From NCBI GenBank assembly GCA_015486785.1, contig WFQZ01000208.1, positions 1 through 13,221 of the forward strand: a DNA stretch of 13,221 nucleotides, written 5' to 3'. The notes beneath the pieces were generated by a model. That model saw only the letters and a program-made list of their open reading frames with translations, did no database searches and was not told the origin of the DNA. Every line of letters begins with the position of its first letter. Position 1 is the first letter of the stretch. Of this stretch, positions 6,821-12,743 are shown piece after piece. This DNA comes from Thermoflexales bacterium. GTDB lineage: Bacteria > Chloroflexota > Anaerolineae > B4-G1 > SLSP01. A program made the translations under genes and the position numbers.

Positions 6821-8059
6821 TCATTCCAACTTGGTCAGCAAGGCCACACTTTCAATGTGATACGTCTGCGGGAACAAGTCCACCGGCTGCACCCATTGTA
6901 GCGTGTATCCCTGCCGCACCATCCGCCGGGCATCACGGGCCAAGGTGGCCGGATCGCAAGACACGTAGACGATGCGCTGCGGGGCGCAAGCGACCAAGGC
7001 ATCCAGAGCCTCCTTCGCCAGCCCGCTGCGCGGCGGATCAAGCACTGCGGCATCCAAGGAAACGTCCAGCGACGGCAGCACTTCCTCAACGGCTCCGGCG
7101 AGGATGGTCACGTTTTCCGCGCCCGTCAGGTTGTGTTGGGCGTCGGCCACGGACGCGGGATGCGCTTCAATGCCGATCACCCGCCCCGCCTCCGCGCTCA
7201 GGAACGCAGTGAACAATCCCACGCCGCAGTAGGCATCGAGCACCGTCTCATCCGCACTCAAATCCAGCGCGGCCAACACCAACTCCACCAGTTGCGCGGC
7301 CTGATGGGTGTTGACCTGGTAGAAGCTGGTGGCCGAGATGCGGAACTCGCGCCCGCGCACCACCTCGGTGATGTAGTCCAGCCCCACCAGCGGAGCAATC
7401 GCGCCGTCGTGCCGCACCTGCACCACCGAAGCCGGTAAGTCCACCTGCAACGAGGGCGGCTCCTCGCCCCGCGCCTGGAACACCAACATCAGATCGCCGG
7501 TAGCCGTTCCGACACGCAGTTCCAGCACCTCCAGCTCCGGGTACGTCATATCCAAAGCCGCGTACAACTCGCCGATCAGCGGGTGGACGATCAAACACTC
7601 GTCCACCGGATAGACCGTATGGCTGGCCCCCTGCAAAAAGCCCAACTTGCCTTCCGGCGTGGCGTGAAACAGCGCGTGGTTGCGATACTCCCAGCCGGTC
7701 TCATCCGGGATCGGCTCCAACACCGGCGGCTCTTCAAACTTCCCGATGCGCCGGAACTGATCCAGCACCACCAGCCCTTTGATGCGGGCTTGCACGGGAT
7801 AGGCGATGTGCTGCCATTGACAGCCGCCGCATTTGCCCGCGCCGAAGTGAGGACACGCGGGGGTAACTCGCGCCGGGGAGGGTTTGAGCACGGCGATGAG
7901 TCGGGCGCGGGCGTATCGCGGGCGATCCTCGGTGATCTCCACGCGCACCAGTTCGCCGGGGATGGCGTAGGGCACGAAGATCGCTTTGCCATCGTGGCGG
8001 CCTATCGCCTCGCCGCCGTGTGCCATTGCCGTCACTTTTAAGTCAAACCGCTTGCCCAT
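6821..8059 (-). CDS. rlmD: 23S rRNA (uracil-C5)-methyltransferase, RlmD/RumA type
   Basis: A 412-residue SAM-dependent RNA methyltransferase of the TrmA/RlmD family, making 5-methyluridine in 23S rRNA. Residues 1-58 form a TRAM (OB-fold) domain. Cys69, Cys77, Cys80 and Cys155 fit the 4Fe-4S cluster of the family (CPHFGAGKCGGC motif). The SAM site is VLDAYCGVGLF (273-283), DPPRSGL is at 341-347, the catalytic nucleophile is Cys368 in YVSCDPATLARD, and Glu403 in HIESV is the likely general base. The set looks complete. The exact uridine is not determined by sequence: RlmD (U1939) is the best guess, while a dual-specificity RlmCD-type enzyme or TrmA-type tRNA activity remain possible. ATG 8059 has AAGGAG six bases upstream; a longer in-frame opening at 8134 runs into the tRNA-Leu gene and is rejected. 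The gene follows the tRNA cluster, with no own promoter seen. Confidence 0.9.
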   Translation of the reverse strand: MGKRFDLKVTAMAHGGEAIGRHDGKAIFVPYAIPGELVRVEITEDRPRYARARLIAVLKPSPARVTPACPHFGAGKCGGCQWQHIAYPVQARIKGLVVLDQFRRIGKFEEPPVLEPIPDETGWEYRNHALFHATPEGKLGFLQGASHTVYPVDECLIVHPLIGELYAALDMTYPELEVLELRVGTATGDLMLVFQARGEEPPSLQVDLPASVVQVRHDGAIAPLVGLDYITEVVRGREFRISATSFYQVNTHQAAQLVELVLAALDLSADETVLDAYCGVGLFTAFLSAEAGRVIGIEAHPASVADAQHNLTGAENVTILAGAVEEVLPSLDVSLDAAVLDPPRSGLAKEALDALVACAPQRIVYVSCDPATLARDARRMVRQGYTLQWVQPVDLFPQTYHIESVALLTKLE

Positions 8060-8077
8060 AAACGCTCCTTGATCACA

Positions 8078-8103
8078 AACGACCCGCTTGCCGGCGGGTC
8101 GTT
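8078..8103 (-). terminator. Hairpin between tRNA-Leu(UAA) and the methyltransferase gene
   Basis: A 10-bp perfect stem (8078-8087 with 8094-8103) and a 6-base loop. On the minus strand it is followed by only TGTG after the stem's own TT, so the U-tract is poor. It probably marks the tRNA transcript 3' end and lets some transcription continue into the methyltransferase gene, for which I see no separate promoter. Confidence 0.55.
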
Positions 8104-8109
8104 CTGTTG

Positions 8110-8192
8110 TGGGGCAGGTGGGAGTCGAACCCACACGCTCTAAGAGCAGAGGATTTTAAGTCCACGGCGTCTGCCTATTCCGCCACTGCCCC
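8110..8192 (-). tRNA. tRNA-Leu (anticodon UAA)
   Basis: A class II tRNA. The acceptor stem is GGGGCAG/CTGCCCC. The anticodon loop CTTAAAA gives TAA (reads UUA). The long variable arm pairs GCTC with GAGC, and the T arm is GTGGG-TTCGACT-CCCAC. Discriminator is A, and CCA is not encoded. The anticodon stem (GTGGA/TCCTC) has a single T-T mismatch at the second pair. Confidence 0.95.
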
Positions 8193-8199
8193 TTCTATG

Positions 8200-8228
8200 A
8201 AAAAACGGGCATCGCGATTGATACCCGT
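8200..8228 (-). terminator. Intrinsic terminator inside the tRNA cluster
   Basis: On the minus strand a 9-bp stem (one G-U) with a 6-base loop is followed by six Ts, a textbook intrinsic terminator. It lies after tRNA-Cys and before tRNA-Leu(UAA), so the strong promoter upstream of tRNA-Gly should mostly supply only Gly and Cys tRNAs. Confidence 0.85.
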
Positions 8229-8248
8229 GTTGAGTGCTTCGTTTCCAA

Positions 8249-8320
8249 AGGCGACGGTCGGAATCGAACCGACGAATAAGGCTTTTGCAGAGCCCTGCCT
8301 TACCACTTGGCTACGTCGCC
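8249..8320 (-). tRNA. tRNA-Cys (anticodon GCA)
   Basis: Acceptor stem GGCGACG/CGTCGCC, anticodon stem GGGCT/AGCCT (one G-U) with loop CTGCAAA (anticodon GCA), T arm GTCGG-TTCGATT-CCGAC. Discriminator is U, the cysteine identity base. CCA is not encoded. Confidence 0.97.
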
Positions 8321-8329
8321 ATAAAAAAG

Positions 8330-8402
<73 letters not shown>

Positions 8403-8413
8403 ATACGGGCGAG

Positions 8414-8442
8414 ATTATACTACAAACCCGAATTTTTGACAA
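8414..8442 (-). promoter_or_regulatory. Promoter of the tRNA-Gly/tRNA-Cys unit
   Basis: Minus strand: -35 TTGTCA (8437-8442), 17-base spacer, -10 TATAAT (8414-8419). This is one base from the full housekeeping consensus with optimal spacing. Transcription would begin near 8407, about five bases before tRNA-Gly. Confidence 0.9.
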
Positions 8443-8463
8443 GCGAAATTCCGCCCGGAAAGT

Positions 8464-8493
8464 GGTGCGACGCACTTCCCGGTGCGTCGCACC
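8464..8493. repeat. Palindromic interspersed repeat, copy 2
   Basis: A 12-bp perfect inverted repeat (8464-8475 with 8482-8493), 30 bases in all. The first 17 bases and last 11 bases are identical to copy 1 at 161-191; only the right-arm junction differs (GG in place of AAG). It lies eight bases after the aspS stop codon and before the tRNA-Gly promoter, a typical position for REP-like elements. It has no U-tract but could still act as a 3'-end hairpin for aspS mRNA. Confidence 0.75.
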
Positions 8494-8500
8494 ATCACAT

Positions 8501-10261
8501 TTACGGCACAATGCGAATGTGGAGCGCGGCCAACTGCTGCTCGGTAACGTTGGCCGGTGCGTCGGCCATGAGATCGGTCGCCTGGGTGGTCTTGGGGAAG
8601 GCGATCACGTCGCGGATGTTGTCGGCATCGGCCAGCAGCATAACCAGCCGGTCAATGCCGGGGGCCATACCGCCGTGGGGCGGTGCGCCGTAGGAGAAAG
8701 CCTCCATCATGTGCCCAAACCGCTCTTGGGCTTCGTCTTCCGGATAGCCCAGCATTTTGAAGATGTCCATTTGGATCTTCGGATCGTGGACGCGGATGCT
8801 GCCGGAGGCTAATTCGTAGCCGTTGCACACTAAGTCGTAGGCGTCGGAGAGCACGGCGGTGGGATCGGCGGCCATAGCTTCGTAAGTGTTGGGGCGGGGC
8901 ATGGTAAAGGGGTGATGCGCGGCGTCCCAGCGTTGCTCCTCTTCGTTCCACTCAAACATCGGGAAGTCCAACACCCAGCCGAAGGCCATCATATCTTTGT
9001 CCACCAGGCCAAGCCGGTCGCGGAAGGTGAGACGGAGCGCGGAGAGAGCGGCGGCCACGGTGGCCGGTTCGTCGGCAACCAGGCATAGCAGATCGCCGGT
9101 GTGCGCCCCGCTCCGCTCGGCCAGACGGTTGAGTTCGGCCTCGGTGAGGAATTTGACGGCGGGGCCTTTGACGCCCGACTCTCGGAAGGCCAGCGTGACC
9201 AGCCCCCGCGCTCCGTTCTGCTTGGCGATGGCGGTCAGCTCGTCGAGCTGGCGGCGGGTGTAATCGGCGCAGCCAGGGGCAACGATGCCTTTCACCTGAC
9301 CACCGGACTGCACCGCACGGCTGAAGACCCCGAATCCGCTGTCGGCCACGTCCGCGCTCACGTCGATCAACTCCATGCCGAATCGCAGGTCGGGTTTGTC
9401 GCTGCCGAAACGCGCCATGGCCTCGGCGTAAGTGAGGCGCGGGAACGGAGTGAGCAGCTTTTTGTGAGGCGTCACAGCGGGCACTAGGGCCGTGAACAAC
9501 CCTTCGACCATATCCAGGATGTCGTCCCGCTCCGCGAAGGACATTTCCAAGTCCAGTTGCGTGAACTCCGGTTGCCGGTCGCCGCGCAAGTCCTCATCGC
9601 GGAAGCAGCGGGCGATCTGGAAGTAGCGATCAAATCCGGCGACCATCAACAGTTGCTTGAGTTGCTGCGGGGATTGCGGCAGGGCGTAGAATTTGCCGGG
9701 ATGCACACGGCTGGGCACGAGGTAGTCCCGCGCTCCTTCAGGCGTGGATTTGAACAGGTAGGGAGTCTCAACTTCCAAGAATCCCCGCTCGCTGAGGTAG
9801 TCGCGGATGAATTTGACGACTTTGTGACGCAAGATCAGGTTGCGCTGCATTCCGGCGCGGCGCAAGTCGAGGTAACGGTAACGCAGGCGCAAAGCCTCGT
9901 CCACCGGAGATTCTTCGTAGATGTAAAAAGGCGGCGTTTTGGCGGTGTTGAGGATGCGCACTTCGTGCGCTTCAAGCTCGATTTCGCCTGTGCCCCAATC
10001 GGGGTTGATCTGATCATCGGGGCGGCGGCGGACGATGCCCCGCACCTGGATCACGTATTCGCCGCGAGCCTCGGCGGCCACTTGATGAGCCGTCGGGGAA
10101 ACGTCGCTGCCGGCGATGACCTGAGTCAGTCCCTCGCGGTCTCGCAGGACGATGAAGATCACGCCGCCGTGATCCCTACGCCGGTTGACCCATCCGGCCA
10201 ATGTGACTTCTTGTCCCACGTGCTCGGCGCGCAATTCGCCACACGTATGCGTTCTAAACAT
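8501..10261 (-). CDS. aspS: Aspartyl-tRNA synthetase
   Basis: A 586-residue bacterial-type class IIb synthetase charging tRNA with aspartate in the cytoplasm. An OB-fold anticodon-binding domain (GWVNRRRDHGG near 23-33) is followed by class II motif 2 FRDEDLRGDRQPEFTQLD (about 220-237), the bacterial GAD insertion domain, and motif 3 with GIDRL (535-539). Length is normal for bacterial AspRS (about 590). His31 sits where non-discriminating AspRS enzymes such as that of Pseudomonas have His and E. coli has Leu, so this enzyme may also charge tRNA-Asn for GatCAB; the second marker position (near 82-83) is Asp, not the usual Gly. The ATG at 10261 follows a GAGGAGG ribosome site; an in-frame extension to 10345 crosses the upstream terminator and is rejected. 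An extended -10 lies about 30 bases upstream, so it is transcribed separately from the ferritin-like gene. Confidence 0.97.
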   Translation of the reverse strand: MFRTHTCGELRAEHVGQEVTLAGWVNRRRDHGGVIFIVLRDREGLTQVIAGSDVSPTAHQVAAEARGEYVIQVRGIVRRRPDDQINPDWGTGEIELEAHEVRILNTAKTPPFYIYEESPVDEALRLRYRYLDLRRAGMQRNLILRHKVVKFIRDYLSERGFLEVETPYLFKSTPEGARDYLVPSRVHPGKFYALPQSPQQLKQLLMVAGFDRYFQIARCFRDEDLRGDRQPEFTQLDLEMSFAERDDILDMVEGLFTALVPAVTPHKKLLTPFPRLTYAEAMARFGSDKPDLRFGMELIDVSADVADSGFGVFSRAVQSGGQVKGIVAPGCADYTRRQLDELTAIAKQNGARGLVTLAFRESGVKGPAVKFLTEAELNRLAERSGAHTGDLLCLVADEPATVAAALSALRLTFRDRLGLVDKDMMAFGWVLDFPMFEWNEEEQRWDAAHHPFTMPRPNTYEAMAADPTAVLSDAYDLVCNGYELASGSIRVHDPKIQMDIFKMLGYPEDEAQERFGHMMEAFSYGAPPHGGMAPGIDRLVMLLADADNIRDVIAFPKTTQATDLMADAPANVTEQQLAALHIRIVP

Positions 10262-10292
10262 GATGCCCTCCTCGCAAAAGTAATTCCGCAAC

Positions 10293-10301
10293 ACTATACC
10301 A
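10293..10301 (-). promoter_or_regulatory. Extended -10 promoter of aspS
   Basis: Minus strand TGG-TATAGT, an extended -10 element between the terminator at 10329-10357 and the aspS start. No convincing -35 hexamer. Predicted start near 10286 gives a leader of about 25 bases. Confidence 0.5.
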
Positions 10302-10328
10302 TAAAATGCGGCGTGGAAGTCGGGGATC

Positions 10329-10357
10329 AAAAAGAGGCCGATCAATGATCGGCCTCT
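10329..10357 (-). terminator. Intrinsic terminator after the ferritin-like gene
   Basis: Minus strand: an 11-bp GC-rich stem (arm GAGGCCGATC plus one A-T pair) with a 3-base loop, followed by five Ts. It begins 14 bases after the stop codon and separates the eRF1-like/ferritin-like unit from aspS. Confidence 0.93.
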
Positions 10358-10371
10358 CCGGCTTGGCGAAG

Positions 10372-10653
10372 TTACTTGTGGGCGATGGGTTTTTCGGTGA
10401 AGACGTAGTCCTTGAGTTCGTGATCAAAAGCCGGATCGCGGCGGCGGATCCACTCCAGCAGCATCGCGGCGTGTTCCTTTTCCTCGTCGCGGTTGTGCGC
10501 CAGGATCGCACGCAACTCCGGATTGGTGCAAACGTCCACCCGTTGATTGTACCAATCCACGGCTTCCAGCTCTTCGACCAGCGAAGCTATTGCCCGGTGT
10601 AGGTCACGGGCTTCGGCAGATAATTCTGCGAAAGGTTCTTGATACATTGCCAT
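10372..10653 (-). CDS. Encapsulated-ferritin-like protein (EncFtn family) without targeting tail
   Basis: A 93-residue, two-helix ferritin-like protein. The core EELEAVDWYNQRVD (27-40) and ILAHNRDEEKEHAAM (50-64) closely match the encapsulated ferritins, which form ring-shaped decamers with an iron ferroxidase site at subunit interfaces. By alignment from memory to the Rhodospirillum rubrum protein, the metal ligands correspond to Glu28, Glu58 and His61, with Trp34, Tyr35, Glu27 and Glu30 also kept. The expected activity is Fe(II) oxidation (inference from the family). The chain stops at FTEKPIAHK, straight after the core, so the C-terminal encapsulin-targeting peptide usual in this family is missing, and no encapsulin gene is in the window. 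AAGGAG lies eight bases before the ATG. It follows the eRF1-like gene by only 30 bases and ends at a strong terminator, so the two form one transcription unit. Confidence 0.85.
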   Translation of the reverse strand: MAMYQEPFAELSAEARDLHRAIASLVEELEAVDWYNQRVDVCTNPELRAILAHNRDEEKEHAAMLLEWIRRRDPAFDHELKDYVFTEKPIAHK

Positions 10654-10683
10654 AGGTAAATCTCCTTAATGTTGGGTTAGGGG

Positions 10684-11787
10684 CTAATAGCGTAACAGTG
10701 CCCCGATTTTTGTCTCCGCCATCAACTCGTCGCTGATGACTTCCACGGTGCCGCCTTTTTCGACGGTTTGACTGACGACTGCTTCAACTGCATCTGGAAT
10801 TTCGGCAAATTCTCCGCCGCAGAAGGGACAACGTGCTACCTTCTGAGTGGTGAGATAACCACATCCCTGGCAGCGATAGCCAGGCTCGTGATACGTTTGC
10901 GCGACGATGAGCACTTGGATGCGGCCTTCGTGAGCCGCGCTCAATGTTTCATCCAGTCCCACGATGCCATTTTGCCCCTTGGCAGCGGCGGTGACGACAG
11001 TTTCTACCATATCCTGATGCCGCTTGTGGGCCAATTCATAGATCAGCTCAAAGGATCGGTCACGGATTTCGACTTCGTTAGCTTCTACATCAGCCGCAAA
11101 AGAGCCACCGACGATTTTCTGGAGGGCCTTGGGGAGAAGTTCCCGCACTTGAGCCAGCGTAGTTTCGTTTCCGGCCAATAACAAGCGGCGTGGCCGATGC
11201 GTCTGGCAGAAAAGCTCCAGGGATTTGATCGTATCACGCCAGTTACGTTGGATGATCGCGGCTTCCTTCCGTCCGGAGACTGCGGAGCCAGATCGCCGCC
11301 CCGGCGATGAAGACCCGCCACCTTGACGTAAGTGGTGTACCGATTCGCCCACCGTGCCTTCCTGTACCGTCAACTCTCCCATTTGGAATAAAAAGAACCG
11401 CCCCCCTTGACGGTCAATCAAAGCAACCGCGTATCGCCCATACAAACTGTTGAGCTTTACCAGAGGGGAGATGTATGGTTTCCGCGCCACAGTGGCCCCG
11501 GATCGCACCGGCACGGCCAGAGAGAACGCATACCAAATACCTTCTTCCTGGCGCGAGAAGAGCACCAATCCCCGACCCGACCAATCGTACTCCAACTCCA
11601 CGTATCGACGCGCAGCTTCAATGTCGGCTTCGTCTGCTTCACTCTGGATTTGCTTGAGCATGTCACGCAGTTCTAACCGATACTCATCTCTCGTGCGCTG
11701 GGTGGTATCTACGTTCAAGTAAACGCTCAAGATCGGACCCTGTGCCGTGATCGCGGCTAACTCTTTTAACGTCTTCTCGTCGAACAT
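10684..11787 (-). CDS. Bacterial eRF1-type (baeRF/VLRF1-like) release factor homologue
   Basis: A 367-residue protein with the architecture of archaeal/eukaryotic release factor 1 domains 2 and 3. The middle domain (about 118-255) contains ALIDRQGGRFFLF, a Gly/Ser/Arg-rich loop (154-173, RQGGGSSSPGRRSG), then an eRF1-like helix-strand region. The C-terminal domain (about 256-367) holds GLDETLSAAHEGRIQVLIV, a zinc knuckle with Cys306/Cys309/Cys320/Cys323, and the characteristic ending IGALLRY. In true eRF1 the loop carries GGQ, which triggers peptide release; here the Gln is absent (GGG/GGS), so hydrolysis by the classical mechanism is doubtful. Related bacterial families are thought to act in ribosome rescue or quality control, which is knowledge of the group and not shown here. 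The ribosome site AAGGAGAG lies 10 bases upstream, and a consensus promoter is at 11941-11969. It is co-transcribed with the EncFtn-like gene. Confidence 0.75.
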   Translation of the reverse strand: MFDEKTLKELAAITAQGPILSVYLNVDTTQRTRDEYRLELRDMLKQIQSEADEADIEAARRYVELEYDWSGRGLVLFSRQEEGIWYAFSLAVPVRSGATVARKPYISPLVKLNSLYGRYAVALIDRQGGRFFLFQMGELTVQEGTVGESVHHLRQGGGSSSPGRRSGSAVSGRKEAAIIQRNWRDTIKSLELFCQTHRPRRLLLAGNETTLAQVRELLPKALQKIVGGSFAADVEANEVEIRDRSFELIYELAHKRHQDMVETVVTAAAKGQNGIVGLDETLSAAHEGRIQVLIVAQTYHEPGYRCQGCGYLTTQKVARCPFCGGEFAEIPDAVEAVVSQTVEKGGTVEVISDELMAETKIGALLRY

Positions 11788-11934
11788 AGTCTTATCTCTC
11801 CTTAAAGAAAAATGATTATTGTCCTGCTAACTTTCAAGACATTGCTAGTGATTAATTCGCTGTATCACCTCCTGGGGAAAATTTAGAGCCGGAAGACCGG
11901 CTAGAGACCCATCGCTGTTGATTTATGAAGGGGT
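11788..11934 (-). promoter_or_regulatory. Long mRNA leader of the eRF1-like/EncFtn unit
   Basis: The untranslated leader predicted from the promoter at 11941-11969 is about 147 bases. It holds a 6-bp hairpin with a 4-base loop (11887-11902, AGCCGG-TCTT-CCGGCT on the minus strand), an unused AGGAGGTGAT Shine-Dalgarno-like stretch (11864-11873) that can fold with ATCACT downstream, and two minimal reading frames: ATG-2 codons-TAG (11901-11912) and ATG-1 codon-TGA (11834-11842). I recognise no known riboswitch class. The length and structures make post-transcriptional control plausible but unproven. Confidence 0.4.
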
Positions 11935-11940
11935 GCTTTC

Positions 11941-11969
11941 ATTGTATGGATATTCGGTGCCCTTGTCAA
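11941..11969 (-). promoter_or_regulatory. Consensus promoter of the eRF1-like/EncFtn unit
   Basis: Minus strand: perfect -35 TTGACA (11964-11969), 17-base spacer, -10 TACAAT (11941-11946). It has the best match to a housekeeping -35 in the window. Predicted start near 11934. It is divergent from the small membrane gene, whose own -10 is at 12002-12007. Confidence 0.85.
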
Positions 11970-11998
11970 GGCCGGGGCTATTCAACTCTCAGCCTCTA

Positions 11999-12007
11999 TG
12001 GTACAAT
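11999..12007 (+). promoter_or_regulatory. Extended -10 promoter of the small membrane gene
   Basis: TGG-TACAAT, identical to the element at 255-263. The -35 region is weak (TTCAAC, 15 bases upstream). Predicted start is near 12014, giving a leader of about 25 bases before ATG 12039. Confidence 0.5.
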
Positions 12008-12038
12008 CGCTACAGCAGTGCAGAGCAAGGAGGAGCGT

Positions 12039-12254
12039 ATGGATCTCAACGAAATACTGAGTGTCTCAAGTGATTATCTGGCCAGCCACAAAGGAGTGCC
12101 GGTGCTCGTAGGCGTGGCCTTGGTATTCATCGGGCTGATCTGCAATTTGCTGCCGCCCTGGCCGGTCATCGGTTGGCTGGCACACACACAATTGCTGCTG
12201 CATCTCGGCGTGATTGTGGGGCTGCTGGGCATCCTCATCGGGGATGCCTTGTAA
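12039..12254 (+). CDS. Small two-helix membrane protein of unknown function
   Basis: A 71-residue protein with a short polar N-terminus (1-18), then two hydrophobic helices (about 19-38 and 51-68) separated by a Pro/Trp-rich turn (LPPWPVIGW, 38-46). The ribosome site AAGGAGGA sits four bases before this ATG. A longer in-frame start at 11925 would include the promoter and is Cys-rich in its first 15 residues, so I reject it. No family is recognised. The stop codon lies six bases before the tmRNA -10 box, so the two genes are tightly packed and partial read-through into tmRNA is possible. Confidence 0.7.
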   Translation: MDLNEILSVSSDYLASHKGVPVLVGVALVFIGLICNLLPPWPVIGWLAHTQLLLHLGVIVGLLGILIGDAL

Positions 12255-12257
12255 GTG

Positions 12258-12266
12258 TGGTATAAT
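12258..12266 (+). promoter_or_regulatory. Extended -10 promoter of tmRNA
   Basis: TGG-TATAAT, a perfect -10 hexamer with TG extension, ends eight bases before the mature tmRNA 5' end at 12275. The -35 region is poor. Confidence 0.75.
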
Positions 12267-12274
12267 GGCGACGA

Positions 12275-12692
12275 GGGGATGATAGGTTTCGACGGGGGAG
12301 GTTGAGGTTGGGTTGCGAGCCGGGGAGGCTCCGTCCCCGCAATCCCTGGAGCAAACTTAAAAGTGCCAAACCTATGGCTAACAACTGGGCTCCTACACCC
12401 ATGGTGAACACCTGGGCGCCGGTAGCAATAGCTGCATAAGCTAAGTGCAAGCCCTAAACCTGATCGGGATATCCGGTCACGCCCCTTCGGTATCTCGCAG
12501 GCATACCGAAGTCAGGTGACATAACGTCTGCGTGCAGCTTTCCGGACGCCGATAAGGAAGGTTAAGACCATCGGCTGGCCTCGGATGGGCGGGTCGGCGA
12601 CGACCCACCGAGGCGAGAACTTTTCGCCGACTACGCTCGTAGAGACTCATCCTCGAATTCTTCGGACGCGGGTTCGATTCCCGCCATCTCCA
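12275..12692 (+). ncRNA. ssrA: Transfer-messenger RNA (tmRNA)
   Basis: A one-piece tmRNA of about 418 nt that rescues stalled ribosomes together with SmpB. The 5' end GGGGATG pairs with 3' CATCTCC (12685-12691; one G-U), leaving discriminator A12692. The 5' part has the hallmark GATAGGTTTCGACGGG, and the 3' part has the T arm GCGGG-TTCGATT-CCCGC. CCA is not encoded. The resume site follows AACTTAAAAGT, and the tag frame is at 12365-12439. Pseudoknot-forming stretches occupy the remainder, for example the Gly/Cys-rich pair near 12565-12620. It is followed at once by an intrinsic terminator. The gene encoding SmpB is not in the window. Confidence 0.96.
12365..12439 (+). other. tmRNA tag-peptide reading frame with internal duplication
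   Basis: Reading from the GCC resume codon to TAA gives 24 residues: A-K-P, then MANNWAPTP (12374-12400), MVNTWAPVA (12401-12427) and I-A-A. The two nine-residue blocks share five identical residues and 18 of 27 bases. The AA end is the expected ClpXP-type degradation signal. Two Trp and two Met in a tag is unusual. The resume codon is inferred from the frame and the usual Ala start, not measured. Confidence 0.85.
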
Positions 12693-12699
12693 CTTCACG

Positions 12700-12729
12700 G
12701 GCCGGCGGTAAGCAACCGTCGGCCTTTTT
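12700..12729 (+). terminator. Intrinsic terminator of tmRNA
   Basis: A 10-bp stem (12700-12709 with 12715-12724; one G-U) and 5-base loop, then five Ts. It begins eight bases after the tmRNA 3' end and precedes the NTPase ribosome site. Confidence 0.94.
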
Positions 12730-12743
12730 GTTTGGAGGGTATC

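Noticed and set aside
8060..8134. N-terminal extension of the methyltransferase to 8134
   Set aside because: The extension reads through the hairpin at 8078-8103 and into tRNA-Leu(UAA); the ATG at 8059 has a good ribosome site and begins the TRAM domain.
9557..10348. Plus-strand frame of 263 codons opposite aspS
   Set aside because: Shadow of a conserved essential gene; it also runs through the aspS promoter, and the product matches no family.
11864..11873. AGGAGGTGAT on the minus strand as the ribosome site of a leader gene
   Set aside because: No start codon at suitable spacing opens a frame longer than two codons; kept only as a note on the leader.
11963..12007. TTGTCA at 11963-11968 as the -35 box for the plus-strand TACAAT at 12002
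   Set aside because: The spacing is 33 bases. The same bases form the perfect minus-strand -35 TTGACA of the eRF1-like operon.
11925..12038. Longer start of the small membrane protein at 11925
   Set aside because: It would include both divergent promoters and has no ribosome site; ATG 12039 has AAGGAGGA at proper spacing.
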